Positions 26,850-36,412 of a stretch of DNA of 39,150 bases are shown here, one piece after another (positions within the stretch are counted from its first letter, which is position 1; every line of letters begins with the position of its first letter). Where the stretch lies: assembly GCF_002742265.1 (NCBI RefSeq), contig NZ_MDGL01000190.1, forward strand, positions 1-39,150, read 5' to 3'. The stretch comes from Maribacter sp. 4G9 (GTDB lineage: Bacteria; Bacteroidota; Bacteroidia; Flavobacteriales; Flavobacteriaceae). The position numbers and the translations under genes were made by a program. Below the pieces are notes generated by a model that saw only the letters and a program-made list of their open reading frames with translations, was not told where the DNA came from and did no database searches.

Positions 26850-29606
26850 ATGTACTCTAGACGCAGAAATATTAGTTTACCATTAAAAGAATTTGTACTT
26901 ACTATTTTTCTCTTTGCTCTATTATTTACAATTCCCCTTAGTGTAATTTCCCAAACCACCTTTACCGAAAGTGTCGTAAGTTACAATTTGAATATAGGGT
27001 TTTCAAAGGATGGAGGACACGCTTGGGCAGATTTTGATCTAGATGGTGATCAAGACGTATTGGTTCTTATCAATCATAATTCTCAAAAAGCTAGATTGAT
27101 GCGCAATAACGGCAATGCAACTTTTACAAATGTACAAACTAGTCTCGCTCCAGGAATTTTAAATGAAAGAGCAGAAAGACAAGCAGCCTGGGGAGATTTG
27201 AACAACGATGGTCGTCCTGATTTTATGATTACTTCCCACGGTAATTCTGGTGGAAACCCATCCCCGCCCGCAATACAAATATTTCTTCAAAATGCTTCGG
27301 GTACCTTTGGTGATGGTATAGGCGGTACAGCGCCAATTACAGTGGGCAGAAATGGACATACCATAAATATAAACCCCATAAATGCTGAAGGCGCAGGATT
27401 TTTCGACTTTGAGGGCGATGGAGATCTTGACATTTTTTTTGATAGCCATAATTATGGTATTGAACTACTAAGAAACAATTATATAGACCATACCACGAGT
27501 ACAGTAATAAATCCATCTGCTTCAGCTTTATTTACCCATATTACTACTGGTAATGGAAATGGCGTAGTCAATTTTGGTTTAAACCAATTTGCTACTGACG
27601 GTGATTTTGGAACGGCAGCAGATTCCGATGATGACGGTTGGGTAGATATTTTCATGAGGAAAAGAGATGAAAATGACTTTTTCTTAAACCAAGGAGGAAC
27701 CTTTAGTAATGGATCGGACGTTGCACAAGCTGCCAATGGCAATAAGGGAGGAAACGGACTTTGGGATTTGGATAATGATGGCGACTTGGATGCGGTTTGG
27801 ACGGAAAACGGTTTTACGCAGATTTATAGAAATGATGGTAGTGGAATTTGGACCGCATTAGGTACGGCAGTCTTTCCTGGTTTGCCACAACCAAACAATG
27901 CAAACAATGGAAGTTCTTCAAACAGGATTGATGCCCTCGCTGGTGGAGATATTGATAATGATGGTGATATTGATATTTTATTGGTAGGCCAAAACAGAAG
28001 TTACTTATACTTAAATCAATTAAATAGCCCAACCCCAGCACCAGGGGTTATCGGCAGTGGAAGCGCAATGAGTTTTGCTTTGGATTCAGAAACATTTAAT
28101 TCTAATGATGGCGAAGGTACTACTATGATTGATGTTGATGATGATGGCGATTTGGATATTTATATGAACATAAATGGTTCTGGAAATCAACTATGGATCA
28201 ATAATCTTCCAATGGCCAATAGAAACAATCATTTAATGGTAAATGTTGTTGAGGATAGAGGCTCAAATGGCGATACTGGTGGGTTTCCCGGAAGAACAGC
28301 TTTAGGAACCAACGTACTTATCCGAGATTGTAGCGGAAATATTATAAGTGGTCTCCGTCAAGTAAATGGTGTTTATGGTCATGGGACACAACAACCAGAA
28401 ACCGTACATTTTGGTCTTCCCTTGGGCGAAAATGAAACCTACATCATTGAAGTCCGATACCCCAACTTCAATGACCCGGAAGATGGAATCACTAGGTTGA
28501 TTGCTACTGGCATTGCCCAACCATCAACAATTGCAGGAACCAATCATTATAATTTAACCACAACTGATACTGAAACCATTCAAAATATAAATGCGCCTGA
28601 GGCGGCAGATGATTTGGTTACCATACCTTACGGAAATAGCGTTTCAATTCAGATAAACTTATTTACAAACGATAAAGAGCCTGATGGCGAAAATTTTTAT
28701 TTAGAAAGTATTACGCAGCCCGCAGTAGGTTCAGTTGTGATTGATGATGCAAATAATGGATTAGTAACCTATACCTATAACAATGCTTCTCCCTTTCCAG
28801 GATCGACGAGTTTTACCTATACCATTGTAGATGAAACATACAGTATTTGTGCTGCACAGGGGAAATCAGACACTGCCACCGTAACAGTTTACGAACCTTG
28901 CTCAGACCCAATGGGAACTGACACTGATGGAGATGGTATTAATGATATTTGTGATTACGATGATGATAACGATGGTATTACAGACTTTGATGAACAGATT
29001 TGCTCCATTACCAGTCCCGGTGCATTAGGGGTGCCTACCACAGTTTTAGGTGGAACGGCAGTTGATGAAATATATACTGATTTTGGTGGGTATTGGTATT
29101 CATCAAATAGCTCCGTAAATCCTACTGAACCGAACCTAAGCCATAATTTATTGGCTTTTGGGTCTGGCGGAAATATTTATAGCACAGGAGTGGTAAATAC
29201 CAATATGATAGATTCGAATAGTGATGGGAGGTTTGACACCGTTGATACCAATGGCGACGGAAACGGTGATGTGGCTGCTACAGGTATGAAATGGCGGGCA
29301 TTTCGTCCAAACAGTACGATTACTAATAAAGTTGCATTGGAGGCCTCCTTCAATGATGGCAATTTAGGCAATGGTCTTGGGTCAACAGTGGTGGCAAATT
29401 TAGGTTCAGACCCTCTAAATCCATTATTGACCAATGGTGCTCGAGGTTTAGATCTAGGAACTGGTATTGCTAACGTTTCTGATTCATGGTTTTTCAATAT
29501 TTCAACCATCGACTTAGTCTCGGTTGGTGATGGTTTACCTGACATTCTTATAACCCAAGTGGCACAAATATCCTCAACCGTCGACCACAACGTAGCTTTT
29601 TTTTGA
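26850..29606 (+). CDS. secreted VCBS/FG-GAP and ASPIC/UnbV surface protein, first part of a frame-shifted gene
   Basis: 918 residues with a signal peptide (about 14-35, ending SVISQ). Then come seven or more FG-GAP/VCBS calcium-binding repeats: FDLDGDQDVLVL, LNNDGRPDFMI, FEGDGDLDIFF, SDDDGWVDIFM, LDNDGDLDAVW, IDNDGDIDILLVG and VDDDGDLDIYM. About residues 450-570 form an ASPIC/UnbV module (GFPGRTALGTNVLI, GLRQVNGVYGHGTQ, VHFGLPLGENE). A cadherin-like domain (EAADDLVTIPYGNS...) and a thrombospondin type 3 repeat (DTDGDGINDICDYDDDNDGI) follow. The frame ends TVDHNVAFF at a run of eight T, and the continuation is in the next frame. An extracellular adhesin or glycan-binding role is likely. Confidence 0.85.
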   Translation: MYSRRRNISLPLKEFVLTIFLFALLFTIPLSVISQTTFTESVVSYNLNIGFSKDGGHAWADFDLDGDQDVLVLINHNSQKARLMRNNGNATFTNVQTSLAPGILNERAERQAAWGDLNNDGRPDFMITSHGNSGGNPSPPAIQIFLQNASGTFGDGIGGTAPITVGRNGHTININPINAEGAGFFDFEGDGDLDIFFDSHNYGIELLRNNYIDHTTSTVINPSASALFTHITTGNGNGVVNFGLNQFATDGDFGTAADSDDDGWVDIFMRKRDENDFFLNQGGTFSNGSDVAQAANGNKGGNGLWDLDNDGDLDAVWTENGFTQIYRNDGSGIWTALGTAVFPGLPQPNNANNGSSSNRIDALAGGDIDNDGDIDILLVGQNRSYLYLNQLNSPTPAPGVIGSGSAMSFALDSETFNSNDGEGTTMIDVDDDGDLDIYMNINGSGNQLWINNLPMANRNNHLMVNVVEDRGSNGDTGGFPGRTALGTNVLIRDCSGNIISGLRQVNGVYGHGTQQPETVHFGLPLGENETYIIEVRYPNFNDPEDGITRLIATGIAQPSTIAGTNHYNLTTTDTETIQNINAPEAADDLVTIPYGNSVSIQINLFTNDKEPDGENFYLESITQPAVGSVVIDDANNGLVTYTYNNASPFPGSTSFTYTIVDETYSICAAQGKSDTATVTVYEPCSDPMGTDTDGDGINDICDYDDDNDGITDFDEQICSITSPGALGVPTTVLGGTAVDEIYTDFGGYWYSSNSSVNPTEPNLSHNLLAFGSGGNIYSTGVVNTNMIDSNSDGRFDTVDTNGDGNGDVAATGMKWRAFRPNSTITNKVALEASFNDGNLGNGLGSTVVANLGSDPLNPLLTNGARGLDLGTGIANVSDSWFFNISTIDLVSVGDGLPDILITQVAQISSTVDHNVAFF

Positions 29607-30660
29607 TGCTGCGGGAAATCCTGTTGGGAATGAAGTGAGGGTAACTTCATTTGGTGGAGGTGAACTTTACAACATAATTGGTTCTCAGAGATATGATGTT
29701 TATCAGACAAATGGTAACGCATGGCAGATTAACACGAGCAAGAATATCCGAATGGCGACTTTGGAACTTTCAGAATTTGGATTGAACGCTACAAATATAG
29801 GATCAGTTAGCTTAATGCGCCTGACCATGAACAATAGTGCAGATACAGCCTTCTTGGCATATAATGAAGATTCTTTTGGTGAATTTTGTACAGATCTGGA
29901 TACCGATGGGGATGGCGTAGTCGATCGCCTGGATTTGGATAGTGACAATGATGGTATTTATGATGTTGTGGAGGCGGGCCACACTCTTACATACACCAAT
30001 GGCAGGCTTACCGGCTCGGTAGGTTCCGACGGAATTGATGATACCTTACAAGGCAACCCAAACAACCAAACAACCAATTACATTATTACGGATACCAATA
30101 GCGATGGCACCCCTGATTTTCAAAACTTAGATAGTGATGGCGATGGCTGCGAAGATGTTTCTGAGGCTGGTTTCACTGATGAGAATATTGATGGATATTT
30201 AGGTGACAATCCAATAGTGGTCGACTCTAATGGCTTAGTAACTTCTGGTACTGATGGCTATACTGAACCGGCCGATGTTGATACGAGTGGCGAATATGAT
30301 TTTAAAGAGCAAGGAATTGCACCAAGTATAACAACCGAACCTTCCAATAGAAACATTTGTCCAGGGTGTACCGGTACTTTTTCTACTATAACAGCAGATG
30401 CCGATACGTTCCAATGGCAATATTATAGTGGTACCAACTGGATTGACCTTATGGAAGGAGGGTTATACAGCGGAACAGATAGCCAAACGTTAAATATCAG
30501 CAATCCCACAGCTGCAGAAGACGGCAATCAATATCGATTATTGGTTTCAAATTCGACGTATTCCTGTATATTACTGACTTCCAATGTAGTCACGTTAAAC
30601 GTTCGGGTCAATACCATAATTACCAATCGGAGAATTACTTATAGAGTAAACCGCAATTGA
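29605..30660 (+). pseudogene. second part of the VCBS/TSP3 surface protein, after a one-base frameshift
   Basis: The frame continues without a break after the T run: DAAGNPVGNEVRV joins naturally to the preceding VAFF. Removing one T of T8 (29597-29604) restores one gene of about 1270 codons, 26850-30660. This part holds a second thrombospondin-3 segment (DLDTDGDGVVDRLDLDSDND), more acidic calcium-type loops, an Ig-like domain (SITTEPSNRNICPGCTG ... FQWQYYSG) and a basic C-terminus TNRRITYRVNRN that may be a sorting or attachment signal. If expressed alone, the first start is a GTG at 29635, with no export signal. It could be a mutation, a phase-variable tract, slippage or a sequencing error. 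Confidence 0.75.
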
Positions 30661-30889
30661 CCAATTCCCAACCAACTATGCGATTGTTGTCTGACATTTG
30701 CGATATTTTATCGTCATTCAATGTTATAGAAGGGTAAAGTCCAAAGTTTTACTTTATTGTTTTACTTGGTTTTATGAATAACAGCAATGTGGGAAAGTAC
30801 TACTTCCCTTAATTTACTTGGTGATTCTTTAATATCGTTTATGAATTAGCTTTTATTAGTATCTTTAAAGATGTTTGAAACTGAGTATT

Positions 30890-32056
30890 ATGAAGAAAAT
30901 ACTTCTTTTCGCCTTCTTTTTTCTAATAATATTTTCATGTGATCAAGAGAGCATTGATGCTACTAATGAGTCCTTGGCGCCTGAAGTAAACTTACCTTCA
31001 ACCCCTGTTGAAGAGCAAACTGAAGAACCAAAAGAGCAGCCTTCAACCCAAGTAAATCTTAATGGTATTACAGCTGATTTTGAAAGGTTCATGTCACAAT
31101 ACAATTTTCGCGGTGCCCAAATGGCCATTATCCGTAATGAAAAATTGGTATACCTAAATGCTTTTGGGGTTTCGGATGTTGAGAAGAATTCACCAGTTTC
31201 CAATTCCACTTTGTTTAGAATTGCAAGTATATCAAAACCCATTACCCTTTTGGCAATCTCGAAATTAGTGCTCGATGGAAAACTCAGCTTGGATGAGCGT
31301 GTTTTCGGGGCCAATTCAATCTTAGGAAACACTTACGGCAACCTTCCCTTTGAAAACAACGAGCTTCAGATTACCGTGGACCACTTAGTGGAACATACAG
31401 CTGGTTTTGCTAACGAACCTACCGACATAATGTTCGAGCAAGTCGATTCAAATTTTAATGTTCTAGCAGATAGGGTATTGGATGAGCGCTCATTGACCTT
31501 TGAGCCCGGTCTTCGATTTCAATACTCCAATTTTGGGTATGCCTTATTGGGCAAAATCATTGAGGCCAAAAGTGGCCAAAGCTATAAAGACTATGTTAAA
31601 GGGAACATTTTGGAGCCCAATTTAATCCATGAGGTATATATGGGAAAAAACACTGTTGAAGACAAACTACCTGATGAAACCATATACTATTCTTCCTGGG
31701 CTTCTCCTTACAGCATGAATATTGAACGATTAGACGCGGCCGGAGGATGGGTCTCTAATGCAAAATCCTTGGCCTTGCTTGCCGTAAAATCTGATGGAAG
31801 ATTCAGTGTCAACAATATATTACCGGCAGGGAATGGAGTAAGTTACCTTTCAAGAAGTAGCTGGACACACAACGGCGCGTTACCTGGAACCTTAGCAGTT
31901 TTGCGGGTTGGTCATCCATTTTCTTATGTTGTACTTGTAAATGGTGGGGAAGCAAATTTTGCCACAGTTTTGGATGCAATCCACACATTTATGAACAATA
32001 TGATCGAGCGTCAGGATGCTTGGCCTAACACCGATTTATTCGAGCCTAGCCGATAG
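30890..32056 (+). CDS. beta-lactamase-fold serine hydrolase lipoprotein (class C / S12 type)
   Basis: A 388-residue protein started at the ATG at 30890 (MKKILLFAFFFLIIFSCDQE); a TTG at 30875 would add five residues. IIFSC is a lipobox, so Cys is likely lipidated. A 45-residue linker rich in E, P and T (EEQTEEPKEQP) follows. The hydrolase domain has the SxxK nucleophile motif (ASISKPIT), the YxN motif in LRFQYSNFGYALLG, and a C-terminal HNGALPG in place of the KTG triad. It belongs to the broad serine beta-lactamase/DD-peptidase/esterase family; substrate unknown. True beta-lactamase activity should not be assumed. Confidence 0.87.
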   Translation: MKKILLFAFFFLIIFSCDQESIDATNESLAPEVNLPSTPVEEQTEEPKEQPSTQVNLNGITADFERFMSQYNFRGAQMAIIRNEKLVYLNAFGVSDVEKNSPVSNSTLFRIASISKPITLLAISKLVLDGKLSLDERVFGANSILGNTYGNLPFENNELQITVDHLVEHTAGFANEPTDIMFEQVDSNFNVLADRVLDERSLTFEPGLRFQYSNFGYALLGKIIEAKSGQSYKDYVKGNILEPNLIHEVYMGKNTVEDKLPDETIYYSSWASPYSMNIERLDAAGGWVSNAKSLALLAVKSDGRFSVNNILPAGNGVSYLSRSSWTHNGALPGTLAVLRVGHPFSYVVLVNGGEANFATVLDAIHTFMNNMIERQDAWPNTDLFEPSR

Positions 32057-32130
32057 ACATTAAGGAATTAACTTTTTAATAATCTTTTAGATACCAGCAA
32101 AAATACGAGAAGTGCTATTTTTAAAACATT

Positions 32131-33246
32131 ATGAAACACATCAACTACCTCCTATTATTTCTTTTTCCTATTTTGCTTTTGGCCCAAGAACATTCACACC
32201 GGAGTTCAAGACCCTTGACGTTTCCAGATATTCCGGGTTACAAAACCATTAAGTCCGATTTACATATACATACCGTATTTTCTGATGGTAATGTTTGGCC
32301 GAACATCCGGGTACAGGAAGCCCTTCGGGATAATTTGGATTTGATTTCACTTACGGAACACTTGGAATATCAGCCACATAAGGAAGATATCCCGCATCCG
32401 GACAGAAACCGTTCGTACGAAATCGCATTAAAGGAAGCTCAGGACCATGACTTGCTAATAGTACATGGCTCAGAGATTACCAGAAGTGCTCCCATGGGCC
32501 ATAACAACGCCGTTTTTATCAAAGATGCCAATCCAATTCTTCAAGAACAAGCGGAAAAAGCTTTTACGGAAGCCAGTAAACAAGGAGCCTATGTTTTTTG
32601 GAACCACCCCGCATGGTACGCCCAAAGTCCAAAAGGCACTCCTATCATGAGTGATTTTCAAAAAACATTGGTAGAGAAAGGACAATTGCACGGCATTGAA
32701 GTCATCAATAGTATGGATTATGCAGAGGAGTCCCTAGCCCTGGCCTTGGAATACAACCTTACGATTATGGGTACCAGTGATGTGCACGGCCTTATCGATT
32801 GGGACTATACCGAAAAGGGAAACCACCGGCCGATTACCTTGGTTTTTGCAAAAGAAAAAACACTGCCCTCCATTAAGGAAGCCCTTTTTGCAGGCAGGAC
32901 CGTGGCGGTTTACAATGATCTTCTAGTAGGAAAGGAGGCCTATCTCGTACCATTGATTCAAAAAAGCATCCAGGTAAATTCGCTGAAATATATCGACGAC
33001 ACCCAGGTATTGGAAGTGGTGTTGGAGAACCTGAGCAGTAGCGACCTTATTTTTGAAAATGCCATGACATTCTCCTTTTATAGCAAACCCGCCATTTTTA
33101 CCATCAAAGCCGGAACATCTGAAACATTGCGCATCAAAACCTTGGAAAATTTGGGACAGTTACAACTAGAATTGAAGGCCTTGGGTGCCTACGTGGCACC
33201 TAGAACGAATCCCGTTATTTCATGGGACCTCAGAGTAGGCCAATGA
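32131..33246 (+). CDS. exported PHP-domain phosphodiesterase (Sb-PDE-like)
   Basis: A 371-residue protein with a signal peptide (MKHINYLLLFLFPILLLAQ). The PHP metal site is visible: DLHIHTVFSDG (residues about 43-53), SLTEHLEY, HGSEIT, FWNHPAW and TSDVHGLIDWD. These give the His/Asp/Glu set for a trinuclear metal centre. It resembles phosphodiesterases related to Sb-PDE, which hydrolyse phosphodiesters such as haloalkyl phosphate diesters. The last about 110 residues are a beta-rich accessory domain. Natural substrate here unknown; glycerophosphodiester- or nucleotide-type phosphodiesters are possible. Its 3' end overlaps the convergent kinase by 27 bases. Confidence 0.82.
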   Translation: MKHINYLLLFLFPILLLAQEHSHRSSRPLTFPDIPGYKTIKSDLHIHTVFSDGNVWPNIRVQEALRDNLDLISLTEHLEYQPHKEDIPHPDRNRSYEIALKEAQDHDLLIVHGSEITRSAPMGHNNAVFIKDANPILQEQAEKAFTEASKQGAYVFWNHPAWYAQSPKGTPIMSDFQKTLVEKGQLHGIEVINSMDYAEESLALALEYNLTIMGTSDVHGLIDWDYTEKGNHRPITLVFAKEKTLPSIKEALFAGRTVAVYNDLLVGKEAYLVPLIQKSIQVNSLKYIDDTQVLEVVLENLSSSDLIFENAMTFSFYSKPAIFTIKAGTSETLRIKTLENLGQLQLELKALGAYVAPRTNPVISWDLRVGQ

Positions 33247-34554
33247 TTCTTTCTGGGGTTTTTTGTTTCCGAAATTGAATAGCACATCTTCCTTTAAAAA
33301 GGAGAAGAAAAACGTGGTTCCCTTACCCGCCTCGCTTTCCAACCAGATTTCGCCGCCATTTTTAGCCAAAATCTTTTTCACGACAGCTAGTCCAATACCA
33401 CTGGAGTCCTTACGTTTGTCCTCCTCCAGTTTTTGGAACAATTTAAAAATACGGTCAAAGTGTTCCTTGGCTATGCCCATACCGTTGTCCTGAACATAAA
33501 AGGTAAAACGGTCCACTTCATCCATGACACCTACATTTATATAAGCTATAGGTTTGTCATTATATTTTATGGCATTCTGAATCAAATTTTGAAAAACCTG
33601 TAGCATTTGGGTGCGATCTACCAATAAACGAGGCAGCGAACTATCCTTTTCTATAATTACCTTATCAGAATTATTGGCCCTTATAAGTCCATCTACCACT
33701 TCGTTTAAATCCAAAAGAGCTGTCACCGTCTTTTTTTCAATACCCAGGGAGTATTTAAGAATCCCATCCACAAGCATATCCATTTGGGCCACTTGATCCA
33801 TTAAAAGTTGTAGGTTGACCTTGCCCTGTTCCAATCTGCCATCATTCATATCTTCCAAAATCCAGGTACCCAAGGAGTGTACGTTACGCAATGGACTCTT
33901 TATATCATGGGAGACAACATAAGCAAATTCTTCCAGCTCCCTATTTTTGACGGATAATTCCCTGGCTCTTCTTTCCAAGGCCTTGGTACGTTGTTTTACC
34001 ATTGTTTCCAAATCCATATTTTGCTTGCGCAATTTATATTTATACCTGATAAAACCGTTCTGGATAAACATTGAAAAAACGAAAATGGTGGCAAGGGACA
34101 ACAGCACGGCCCCTTTATCGGAAAAGGAAACATTGGACAATCCCAATTTTAGGAACAAATGGATGAAGGAGGAAAAGGTATAAAGTATGATCCATATTCT
34201 GTGGGTCAACAAGAGAATGCCCCCAAAAAGAACCACATAGGTACCCAACAGGTAGGATAGATGAAATTGGTTCAGGGCAGAGGTAATTATCAAGTAATTG
34301 GCAAATATAGTAAGGGCAGCGAATACAATATACCCATAATACTTTCGGCACCAAGAATTAAGGAAAAAGGGAGCGAGACCCACTACCAAGAAGAAAAGGC
34401 TTAATGCCTCTGGGGCCCAATCCAGTTCTATACGGTCCGGATCAAAATAGCCAATGGCCATACTGTACAGATAAAGACCCGGTGAAATAAGTAAGAGAAC
34501 GGGACGCGAACTTCTTAACTCAAAGTCGTCCATAGCACCAATGATTCGAAACAT
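33220..34554 (-). CDS. membrane sensor histidine kinase
   Basis: A 444-residue kinase. The first about 170 residues hold six hydrophobic segments (for example LLLISPGLYLYSMAI, ALSLFFLVVGLAPFFL, YGYIVFAALTIFANYLII, LLGTYVVLFGGILLL, WIILYTFSSFIHLFL and VLLSLATIFVFSMFI). A coiled coil (about 178-215) leads to HisKA with the phospho-acceptor in FAYVVSHDIKSPLRN, then HATPase: VFQNLIQNAIKYND (N box), QDNGMGIA (G1), GIGLAVVKKI (G2). There is no receiver or partner regulator beside it, so it is an orphan kinase. A shorter start at M8 (34533) is possible. The C-terminus overlaps the PHP gene by 27 bases. Confidence 0.9.
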   Translation of the reverse strand: MFRIIGAMDDFELRSSRPVLLLISPGLYLYSMAIGYFDPDRIELDWAPEALSLFFLVVGLAPFFLNSWCRKYYGYIVFAALTIFANYLIITSALNQFHLSYLLGTYVVLFGGILLLTHRIWIILYTFSSFIHLFLKLGLSNVSFSDKGAVLLSLATIFVFSMFIQNGFIRYKYKLRKQNMDLETMVKQRTKALERRARELSVKNRELEEFAYVVSHDIKSPLRNVHSLGTWILEDMNDGRLEQGKVNLQLLMDQVAQMDMLVDGILKYSLGIEKKTVTALLDLNEVVDGLIRANNSDKVIIEKDSSLPRLLVDRTQMLQVFQNLIQNAIKYNDKPIAYINVGVMDEVDRFTFYVQDNGMGIAKEHFDRIFKLFQKLEEDKRKDSSGIGLAVVKKILAKNGGEIWLESEAGKGTTFFFSFLKEDVLFNFGNKKPQKESLAYSEVP

Positions 34555-34862
34555 ATCATTTCATTTTGTATGGTGAAATTACAATCTCCTTTCCCCTTCA
34601 TTAGGATCGGTAATTCCAATGGGAATGGATGTTTCGGTGAATAGCGGTTTACTGTAGGTGGGTGGTAGCTTTCAGTAGGCCTATTTTAAAATGATCCATT
34701 CCTGTAAACCGATTTATTAGGGGTTTTGACGAAAATGAAACTTCTTTCGTCTTAAACAAACACATTTCAAGGTAAGCAAGTAGTCAAGATTGCTTGGCTA
34801 CAAACAACATTTTAAAATTGAATGACCAATCTAAAGCTGCTCATTTAAAAATAGAACTGTGG
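34555..34862. other. gene-free interval with an interleaved pair of inverted repeats
   Basis: About 308 bases without a plausible gene between the histidine kinase start and the stop of the lysine/saccharopine-type dehydrogenase gene. GGAATGGAT (34622-34630) and ATCCATTCC (34694-34702) are perfect complements, as are CGGTTTAC (34645-34652) and GTAAACCG (34704-34711). The order A-B-A'-B' permits a pseudoknot in RNA. Confidence 0.5.
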
Positions 34863-36071
34863 CTACATTGCTGAATTTGACACGTAGTCCCATAGATATC
34901 CATATCTAGCGGTCAATTTCCCATCTTGCGTCATCCTTGCCCGTTGCAGGATACCGTCCTTATCCCCATTGAAAAAGGCTGGGATAACATTCTTAACAAA
35001 GGCTTCGCCAAAGCCTTCACTGGCATCGCGGGGTAATTCGCACGGCAGATTGTCCACGGCCATAACGGCAATGGCATTTGGATTTTTATAATCGGTTTCA
35101 CTTTCTGTTTCTGGATCATAACCGTAAATAGGGTCTGCAATCGTTGAAGCCCTAATGGTCGATGCTACGGGTCCATCAATATCACAACTGACATCCGCCA
35201 CAACCCTGATCTTAAAATCTGGATGTTTGGCGTCATCCCTCGTGTATAGATAGGGTGCCCCCTGCCCGTAAAAATGCCCGGCAATGTAGAAATCGGTCAC
35301 CTTTGCAAATCTGAAAAAATTCGATTTGTATTCTTCCGGATGGGAAAAGAAATCCGCCTTATTACCGCGAACCCCATCTTTACGTTTATTGTATTCCCCA
35401 GCGTCGATCTGACAATAGACTGGTTCGTTAAATGTATCTTCCAAATATTCAGCAACGGTCACTCTTCTCAGTCCCATACCATTCAAAATTTCCCGGGAAC
35501 CGTTGCCAACCCTGCCCCTGCCCGTTAGCAATATTTTTATATTGGGCAGTTTGATGTTCTTCAATTCACGAATCAATGCTTGCTGGTCAGGAAGGGCATT
35601 GGCCTTGGGCAACCCGAACAAATCATATTTTAGACCATAGGCCCTGAATCCGTTATAGGCCCCTACAATACCGGCATATCGGCCAAAGGCTACCAAACGT
35701 TGCTCGCTGGTATTGGATATGAGCTCATGATCATAGAGCTCAATGTTCCTTTCCAAAATGGCCCGTAACAGATTTCTATTATAAGGCTGTTTTTTTATGG
35801 TATGCGAAAAGAAAAAGTATTTCTTATTTGGAATAAGCGCATCGATGGGAACTTCCTTGACCCCTAAAAGGACATCGCAGTCTTGCATGGAGTCCTGCAC
35901 TGGTAAACCCAATTGCCTATAGGCATCGTCGTCAAACGCTCTAATGGGCGAAGGTTCCACAATTATCTGTGCTTTTGGAAAACCCGCTACGACTTTTTGG
36001 CAGGCTCCTGGAGGCAAAACTACCCTACGATCAGGGGGGTTCTTGCGTTCTCTAATGATTCCGAACTTCAT
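34863..36071 (-). CDS. saccharopine dehydrogenase / alanine dehydrogenase-like NAD(P) oxidoreductase
   Basis: A 402-residue protein of the alanine dehydrogenase/PNT-lysine-forming saccharopine dehydrogenase type. The N-terminal part has MKFGIIRERKNPPDRRVVLPPG and VLLGVKEVP (substrate-side domain). The nucleotide-binding domain has ILLTGRGRVGNGSREIL. The central segment VADVSCDIDGPVAST and PIYGYDP are typical of the saccharopine dehydrogenase group. The NAD-linked, lysine-forming enzyme makes or breaks saccharopine, but Bacteroidota members are not well characterised and the true substrate is uncertain. It has a good promoter 25 bases upstream of its start and is the last chromosomal gene before ssrA. 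Confidence 0.82.
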   Translation of the reverse strand: MKFGIIRERKNPPDRRVVLPPGACQKVVAGFPKAQIIVEPSPIRAFDDDAYRQLGLPVQDSMQDCDVLLGVKEVPIDALIPNKKYFFFSHTIKKQPYNRNLLRAILERNIELYDHELISNTSEQRLVAFGRYAGIVGAYNGFRAYGLKYDLFGLPKANALPDQQALIRELKNIKLPNIKILLTGRGRVGNGSREILNGMGLRRVTVAEYLEDTFNEPVYCQIDAGEYNKRKDGVRGNKADFFSHPEEYKSNFFRFAKVTDFYIAGHFYGQGAPYLYTRDDAKHPDFKIRVVADVSCDIDGPVASTIRASTIADPIYGYDPETESETDYKNPNAIAVMAVDNLPCELPRDASEGFGEAFVKNVIPAFFNGDKDGILQRARMTQDGKLTARYGYLWDYVSNSAM

Positions 36072-36095
36072 ACAGCTTTTGGTATAAATATTGCA

Positions 36096-36126
36096 TAAAT
36101 GTAATGGGATTTGTAGCGGTTAGCAA
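36096..36126 (-). promoter_or_regulatory. predicted promoter of the saccharopine dehydrogenase-like gene
   Basis: On the minus strand TTG (36126-36124), a 20-base spacer, then TACATTTA (36103-36096), one mismatch from TAnnTTTG. It lies 24 bases before the ATG at 36071. Confidence 0.45.
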
Positions 36127-36172
36127 ACTTTTGTTAGCTTTGCTCCCCCGCGTTAGGGATAGAGGCGATATC

Positions 36173-36375
36173 CTTTTTCTGTCATTTCGAGCTCAGTCGA
36201 GAAACAGAAAAAGATAAAGCCGATAGCCTGACCCTTTGAAGTTTCACGAAAAGGGAAACGCCCAACTCGGTACCGTAATACGTACCGTTGTAGTTCTTTG
36301 AAAAAAAAGTGAGAGTTTGGATTAGACCCTTCGGCAGAGTTTATGCTGAGTATGGACGAAGTACTCAGGGCATAA
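36173..36375. repeat. palindromic extragenic repeat region upstream of ssrA
   Basis: Three hairpin-forming parts lie in the gap before ssrA. CTTTTTCTG (36173-36181) pairs with CAGAAAAAG (36205-36213) around TCATTTCGAGCTCAGTCGAG, a sequence of the kind that recurs between genes in many flavobacterial genomes. CGGTAC/GTACCG sit at about 36268-36287. TTATGCTGAGTA (36341-36352) pairs with TACTCAGGGCATAA (36362-36375) around a GGACGAAG loop. The region has no gene. I recall this motif type as a dispersed repeat but cannot check copy number here. Confidence 0.5.
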
Positions 36376-36412
36376 TTCAATTACGTAAATCATAGATTTA
36401 CTATTTCATTAT

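Noticed and set aside
30890..32056. Antibiotic-resistance beta-lactamase
   Set aside because: The KTG triad is not evident and the lipoprotein form is common among unrelated serine hydrolases of this fold.
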